Below, one piece after another: positions 58,521 through 64,000 of a DNA stretch of 64,000 nt (positions are counted from its first letter, which is position 1; the number at the start of each line of letters is the position of its first letter). This DNA is from Anniella stebbinsi (taxonomy: Eukaryota; Chordata; Lepidosauria; Squamata; Anniellidae): contig JARDYH010000005.1 of assembly GCA_029215795.1 (NCBI GenBank), positions 36,152,001 through 36,216,000 on the forward strand, given 5' to 3'. Below the pieces are notes generated by a model. It was not told the origin of the DNA and did not search any database. It saw only the letters and a program-made list of their open reading frames with translations. The position numbers and the translations under genes are program-made.

Positions 58521-58589
58521 AAAAAAGAAGACATCGCCAAAATACAAAAGAGCTATGAGAGCGAGAGAGAGAGATTGAGATTCAAGCCT

Positions 58590-58788
58590 CAAACTAATAC
58601 TGAAACGCTCAGGAAACTTTAATGAAACCATAAATTACCCAACTCATTTTGGTGGAAACATTCTGCAAGGGCACAATAATTCACATTGTTGAATTATTTT
58701 TCTGCCTTTGAGAATGGTTTCCATCAAAATGAGCTGGCTAATTTATGGTTTATCAAAGTTTCCTACATTTTTCAGTATCATTTTATGA
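58590..58788. mobile_element. Foldback element with about 95-base arms
   Basis: The left arm GGAAACTTTAATGAAACCAT pairs with the reversed right arm GGAAACTTTGATAAACCATA. ACTCATTTTGGTGGAAACAT and GCTCATTTTGATGGAAACCA also pair, as does AATAATTCACATTG at the centre. Confidence 0.8.
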
Positions 58789-61171
58789 CTTGCTTCCTCC
58801 CCCTTAATTGCTCGTGAGTGGAGATTTGAATCTGGGTCTTCCCAGTCCTATTGTCACATACAAGATGGGGCAAGCTGCCCTGGGATGCTTTGAGAATCTT
58901 CTTTGGAGGTTGTGAAGTAAAGTCTGCACAGGTTCCTGTTGAGGATGCCTCCTAAGTATGGGTTATCCTGCCCCAGGGCACACGAATGTCTCCACTAGGC
59001 CATCTCCAGGAGATATATGAAGATATATATAAATATTAGATGATGGGGAGAACTAGGGAAGTATGCAAGAGGAAGGGCATCCCCTGCTTCATGTTTGGAT
59101 TGGTGTCTGCTGCTTAGGGATGTTTTGCTCCGAAGCGGAGTATTCATACAGCTTTTGCCTTTCTCTGGCAGGCAGTGCATTCACCCTCCCCTGGCCAGCC
59201 GGTTGAATTGAGAGCCAAGCTGAGGAGAAGGGAGAAGTACATGACAGTGGCAAGTTGGAGCTCCATTGCTCCCATCTGAAGGAGGCTGCTGGCATAACCA
59301 CATGCTGCTGTTCCCTCCATACACCCTCTTGCTTCCGGATTGGCAAGGAGAGACCAGATGGTGCCTTCCAAGAAGAACAGATCTGAACCAGTGGCTGCCA
59401 TACATCCCTACTGCTCCAAAGTCAATTTGCTTCAAGGACATCTGTTTTGTAGAAACACTGGACTCTGCCTAGTGTTCTTCTATGCCAGGAGTGTGTTATA
59501 GTCCCAGGTTGTGTGATGATAAAATAAGCTGGTTACGAACACAAGGTGAGACATGGGTAGGTTTACTTGAGTAGCTATCTTCTTTTTTCTTTTTAAGATC
59601 CTGAGCAACTTCTTGGAGAAGGCCTTGACCAGCTTGCCCTTTGTTTTAATCTGATGGTGGTTTTGAAGAAATACTTTCTGGCAAGGGTGTTGCTAGGTAC
59701 TTAAAAGATTCAGGTCTCGGGCCCATAGGACACAAATCTGCATATGCTAATTTATATCCATATATGCAAATTTAGAAATAATGACCAGGATTTATTTAAA
59801 TTTTACAGGAGGCAAATAATCTCAAATAAAATAAATTCTTCCATTCGTTTGTGCCCTTACCCAAACCATCCCAAATCAATGGAAACAATTTTCCCTAAGC
59901 TTCGTTGCCATGCAGAGGAAGATTTGGGGACGGGATGGGACTGCAGCATGTGGATTTAGGGAGAATTAACCCTTCCCTCCCAAACCGCAATTTCCCTTGA
60001 AAATTGACCCCTACATGGCAGTTATGCTGTGGAAAACATTGCTTTTATTGGCACCAATGGGCTCTCAGGGATCTGTGGAATCAATCCAGAGCCCTGGGAA
60101 ATAGATTTGGGGCCAGCAGAACCCCATGGACAAGCAGAGCCCCATGAGCCAAGGCCTAGCAATGCCCCTGATTTCTGGGGTGAAAATCTCCACATTGAGT
60201 TTTGGGCTGAGATTCAGGCATTGTCAGGCAAGCTGTTTGCATCTGTTTGGAATCTGCATGGGGAGGCTGGGACTTCAGCATCCCAGAGCTAACAGCTGGA
60301 AAATCTGATAGCTCTCAGAAGTGTACATCTGGACATGAGAAAACCAAGGCAGAGGAAATGCTGCTGTGAGGAATGCAAAGGGAGGCAGCTGTTGCTGAAT
60401 GATGATGCTGTTGATGGAGATGGGCAGACAACATGGAATCTCAAAACCAGAGGGTACTTCAATATGCCACTTCCCCCCCCCCCCCCTTGTATTCTGGAAC
60501 AGTAGAGATGCTGGGCTGTTTCACATACTTTGTAAGTTAATTCACCCCCAATATGTCCTGCCAGCAAAGAAAGCCACAGGGACTCCCTTTACCAGGAAGA
60601 GCTTGAATTGCTGCTTAAGCTGTTGAATTCAGGATAGAATAATTTCCTTCCTGCTAGGTGAGAGCTCAGAGAGGAAACATAACCTGTGTGCATGTGTGTT
60701 AATCCATAGGAAATAAGAGCTGTCCTGCCCTTTCAAAGTCACAAGGGGCAGCTTGCTTCTCATTGTTGCTTTCTGCTTTTTGTCCCACTGAGAGCCCCTG
60801 GAGTTTGTGCACCATTCACACCTTACTTTTGTTTCTTTGGGGCTACAAGTTAATGGCATGTTAGCAAGAAAGGGTCCCTTTAGTAGGTCCCTTTAGTAGT
60901 TCAGGAGCTGAGCACTCCACAAAGGAGGGGAGCATTCCTCTTGCATTTATTTCAGAGCAATAACCATGATCTTATATGGGAACCAGAGGCAGAGATAGGA
61001 TCCGTGGTTCCCAGTGAGAGATGGGAAGGGTTTCCATTCTAGCATCCTTATTATTGTGGGGTTTTGGGAGGCTGAGCTCATCTGGAAATCTGGGCTGTTT
61101 AAGATGGAAATGTGTGAGAACTCTCTCCTCAAATACTCCTAAATGTCTACTTGCTTTCATTTTGCTCAATC

Positions 61172-61345
61172 AAGGTGGGTCTTCCAAAGCAGGCTTCCTC
61201 AACCTGGTGCCCTCCAGATGTTTTGGACTAGAATTCACAGCATTCCTGAGCATTGGCCATAATGGCTAGGGGTGATGAAGGGAATTGAAGTCCAAAACAT
61301 TTGGGGGCACCAGGTTGAGGAAGCCTGCTTTGGAAGACCCACCTT
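61172..61345. mobile_element. Long-arm foldback element
   Basis: Outer arms of about 41 bases are perfectly complementary: AAGGTGGGTCTTCCAAAGCA then GGCTTCCTCAACCTGGTGCC. The pairing continues imperfectly through ATGTTTTGGAC to the centre. This is the best preserved member of the CCAGATGT family in the window. Confidence 0.85.
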
Positions 61346-61632
61346 TGGAAGTCCTATGCTCTAGAGATAGGAAAACAAGAGGTGATAGCTCTTTCCGGAA
61401 AATTAGGAAGGGGAAGCAAAGCATTTTAAAGAACTCAGCTGGATCTTACTGAATGAGCTTATTGGGCCATCTGAGTTCTTTCTCCTAAAAGGTATTATGG
61501 TGATGAATGTTAATGTCTAAGAGCAGATGCAGCCTGGTGGTTTAAAAGAAAAATAAAAGAAAAAAGCATTTCAGCTTCTCTGTCCTCTGGTTTAAATAGA
61601 ATGCCTGTCCACTGATGGCTTAATGTAAACTT

Positions 61633-61755
61633 CCCTACCTGGTGCCCTCTAGATGTTTTGGACTACAGCTCCCATCATCCCAGACTATTGATCATGCTGT
61701 TGCTAGTTATAATCCAAAACATCTGGAGGGTGCCAGGTTGGCAAAGGTTGACATA
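61633..61755. repeat. Foldback element, CCAGATGT family
   Basis: TACCTGGTGCCCTCTAGATG on the left and, on the right, CCAAAACATCTGGAGGGTGC with CAGGTTGG. It lies 290 bases from the long-arm copy. Confidence 0.75.
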
Positions 61756-62199
61756 GTGAGAAGGAAATGATATTTTAGAGTCCTGTGAAGCCATCTGGGG
61801 GTGGAAGTGGGGGTGTTCTTCTGGCTGGAACAGATGTGTGTTTGGAATGAACTACACATGGCCAATCTGTTCATACTGTGTTGGAGTTTTGAAAGATGTG
61901 ATGCAGCCCCCAGTTGCTGCATGTATCAGTTTTCAGGACCAAAGCAACCCTTACACTGCTGTTCATATTTCTGTGTCCATCAGATGACCAAGAGAAGCCT
62001 CCCCCCATCTTCAATATGGGGATAATAATAGTGACTTACCTGACAGGGTTGTTGCAAGGATTGCAATCAGTTAATGCACTTTGGACATTTAAAAGCTTTA
62101 TTGTATAGCTATTGAATTTCTTTCAGCCTGAGGACTGAATTCCTCTTCCAAGAAGCTCTCTGGGATTTTATTCCAGAATCCAGGGGTAGGCAGGGCTGA

Positions 62200-62310
62200 A
62201 GGGAACAGGGGGCAGGATGAAACCCTCCCCCCAATATATTTTAGATTAGAGATTTTACTGCCAGTAGCTAAGCTCTAGGAGAGGCATTTCAATCTTTTAG
62301 AATAGGAGAT
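62200..62310. repeat. Interspersed repeat, GTTACTGGCAGTAAGAG family
   Basis: TTTTACTGCCAGTAGCTAAG and CTAGGAGAGGCATTTCAATC, compared with AATTAAGCCTTAGGAGAGGC at 51703, mark the reverse orientation of the family. Confidence 0.4.
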
Positions 62311-62919
62311 ACTTGCACAAAACTCAGGAAACAATGAAATAATCAGGGAGCTGGGGCTGGGGCAGGGGGTATGACCATCTGGGGAACACCAGATGGCCAG
62401 ATTGAGACTCCAGCTGGCCAGGGAGCTGGGTCCAGAAGTCAGTATTTTAATTTCCCACAATGCTTCCAAGGTAGTGTCACTCTGAGGGATCATGGGAAAT
62501 TAAACAGCAAGCCCCAGACACAGACACTGTGATATGACAGGCGTCAGCAGTGGACCCTACTGAGGCTTTGAACCCTTGACATCAGGCCTTAGAGGTCCTT
62601 CTTATCATATGAGTGGTGAGCAAGGAGATCAGCAGAATCCAGCCATTATTACCAATCATTGGCTCCTACCAGGAGCCACGGGCCATGTTGTGTAGATGCT
62701 AGATCCCTCCATGCATTAATCATGCAAAAGTGGCTACACTGGTAGCTTCACTCCTATGTTCAGATGGCTTCCTCACTCTGCTCCCCAACTTCCACACACT
62801 TTGAGCATGGATGTCTACAGCAGGAAAGCCTGTGCACTTCCTGAGCAACTTTTTGGCATCTATAGTCTAACTAAACATCTGACCTCTAAACTATTAATGT
62901 TTTGGCTGAAACTGACTAG

Positions 62920-63040
62920 CACACACACACACACACACACACAGAATAAAGAGTCTTGTAGTACCTTAAAGACTAACAAATTTATTCTGGCATAAGCCTT
63001 CGTGGACTCAAAGACTAATACAACTACTCTCCAGAAATGG
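62920..63040. repeat. CA microsatellite joined to a GTCTTGTAGTACCTTAAAGAC repeat
   Basis: A CA run (62920-62942) is followed by AGAGTCTTGTAGTACCTTAA and ATAAGCCTTCGTGGACTCAA, the same repeat as at 12612. Confidence 0.6.
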
Positions 63041-63782
63041 TTACAAAGAAAGATTTAACCCCATGATATCGTATAATCAACTAAACACAAAAATGGAGGG
63101 CAGTTCTGTTCCTTCACACCTGCAACCACTGTTGATTCTCACCATACAAGCAGTGGTTCATTTTTTAGCAAAAAGAATGGTGGAGCCAAGTCTATCTGGA
63201 AACACCATCCAGAGATTTCTAATGGGTAGCTCTCTGCACTTTTCATCATGGTCTATTACCCAAGCACAGATTAAGTGGTTGGTTCCTATGCAACTCCAAA
63301 AGTAGCTTTGTTTGACCCACTTACCTTGTTAGTGTACTGAATGCTGTTGGGGAATAAGTGGCTCCTAATGGTCCTGCCTGCTTTCCTCAAGTGATTTTTA
63401 TCTCTCTGTTTTTACAACTTGCCCAGGCTGCCGGGAAGAGTTGAGGAAAGGCCATGGCAAAAGTTGCTAGGAAGCTGCATAGTTGCTATCAACAGTAAAT
63501 AAAAGACAGGCAAAGGGAAGCTGCTGGGAGATGTGGGGGGAACAGGCCAGGGTGTTTGAGGGCTTTATCAAACCTACTATTTTTCTCCTGGGTTGCTTCT
63601 GCGGGTTCCCCCGCCGTTTCCTATGCAAAACTAGCATTTTGAATCAGACGTGGTTGGTGTTGCTGAGATACCTCAGCTTGGCCTGTTGAACTTTGCCTGT
63701 TTCGGACTTTGTCCATTCAGGGATAAATCAAAACAGAAAATAAAAACTGCGACCTCAGGGCAGGAGAGCAGCAGGATGGGGA

Positions 63783-63790
63783 TGACGTCA
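63783..63790. promoter_or_regulatory. Perfect CRE palindrome (TGACGTCA)
   Basis: GGATGACGTCATGCAAG contains the full cAMP response element, next to an ATGCAA motif. No promoter or gene is visible within the remaining 210 bases, so any role is speculative. Confidence 0.3.
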
Positions 63791-64000
63791 TGCAAGTTCA
63801 GCGCTGAAGAAGTGGAGCAAAGTCGCGGCAGATGTGCTTAAAACCGCCCATGTGATAATGACCTGAGAGACCATGATAAAATGCCCACAGGCCCTGTGCA
63901 CCCTCGTGGCTATTTCATACACTGTATTCTTTTTTGGTGTACCTTTATGGTGTTTTAAGTGTACACCTAAAATAGAAACTGTGAATGTGATACACATTTA

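Larger units (their letters stand above)
53721..64000. other. Right-hand intergenic region
   Basis: No gene is supported. Foldback elements, one reversed SINE and microsatellites are present. Nothing is recognised in 54.1-55.4, 59.0-60.4 and 62.4-62.9 kb. A 260-codon minus-strand frame at 56392-57171 is discussed under rejected items. Confidence 0.7.

Overview
This is a 64 kb piece of vertebrate nuclear DNA, most likely from a squamate reptile. The coding genes are split by GT-AG introns. The rest is filled with CR1- and L2-like LINE fragments, tRNA-derived SINEs of the kind common in lizards and snakes, many short palindromic DNA-transposon remnants (MITEs) and microsatellites. The squamate assignment rests on my recognition of the repeat families, so it is less certain than the vertebrate assignment. 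I see no prokaryotic features: no operons, no CRISPR array, no phage.

Two genes can be supported, both on the minus strand. (1) The left end carries the 5' part of peripherin (PRPH), a type III intermediate filament gene. Exons 1-5 (9865 down to 386) are present and the remaining 3' exons lie beyond the left edge. (2) A complete alpha-tubulin gene, best matched to TUBA1C, lies between 37562 and about 26280. It has four coding exons, the first carrying only the ATG codon. Its coding length is exactly 1350 bases, giving 449 residues. TUBA1C upstream of PRPH in the same orientation matches the order I know from human 12q13.

Layout: 1-9,865 is PRPH with TE-loaded introns. 9,866-10,120 is the PRPH promoter (TATA box). 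10,117-10,812 is a long inverted repeat beside that promoter. 10,813-26,280 is intergenic and repeat-rich, with a GC-rich patch and CTCF-like motif near 22.5 kb. 26,280-37,562 is TUBA1C. 37,563-37,960 is its GC-rich TATA/CCAAT promoter. 37,960-64,000 is mostly repeats, with an L2-type LINE tail at 44.4-45.2 kb, a GCGC-rich MITE at 41.4 kb and an orphan CpG-rich block at 52.9-53.7 kb that looks like a promoter without a visible gene.

Both genes encode cytoskeletal polymers: a neuronal-type intermediate filament and a microtubule subunit. I found no evidence of a new multi-gene system. The most unusual features are structural: the PRPH-proximal palindrome, the orphan CpG-rich block, and several foldback element families.
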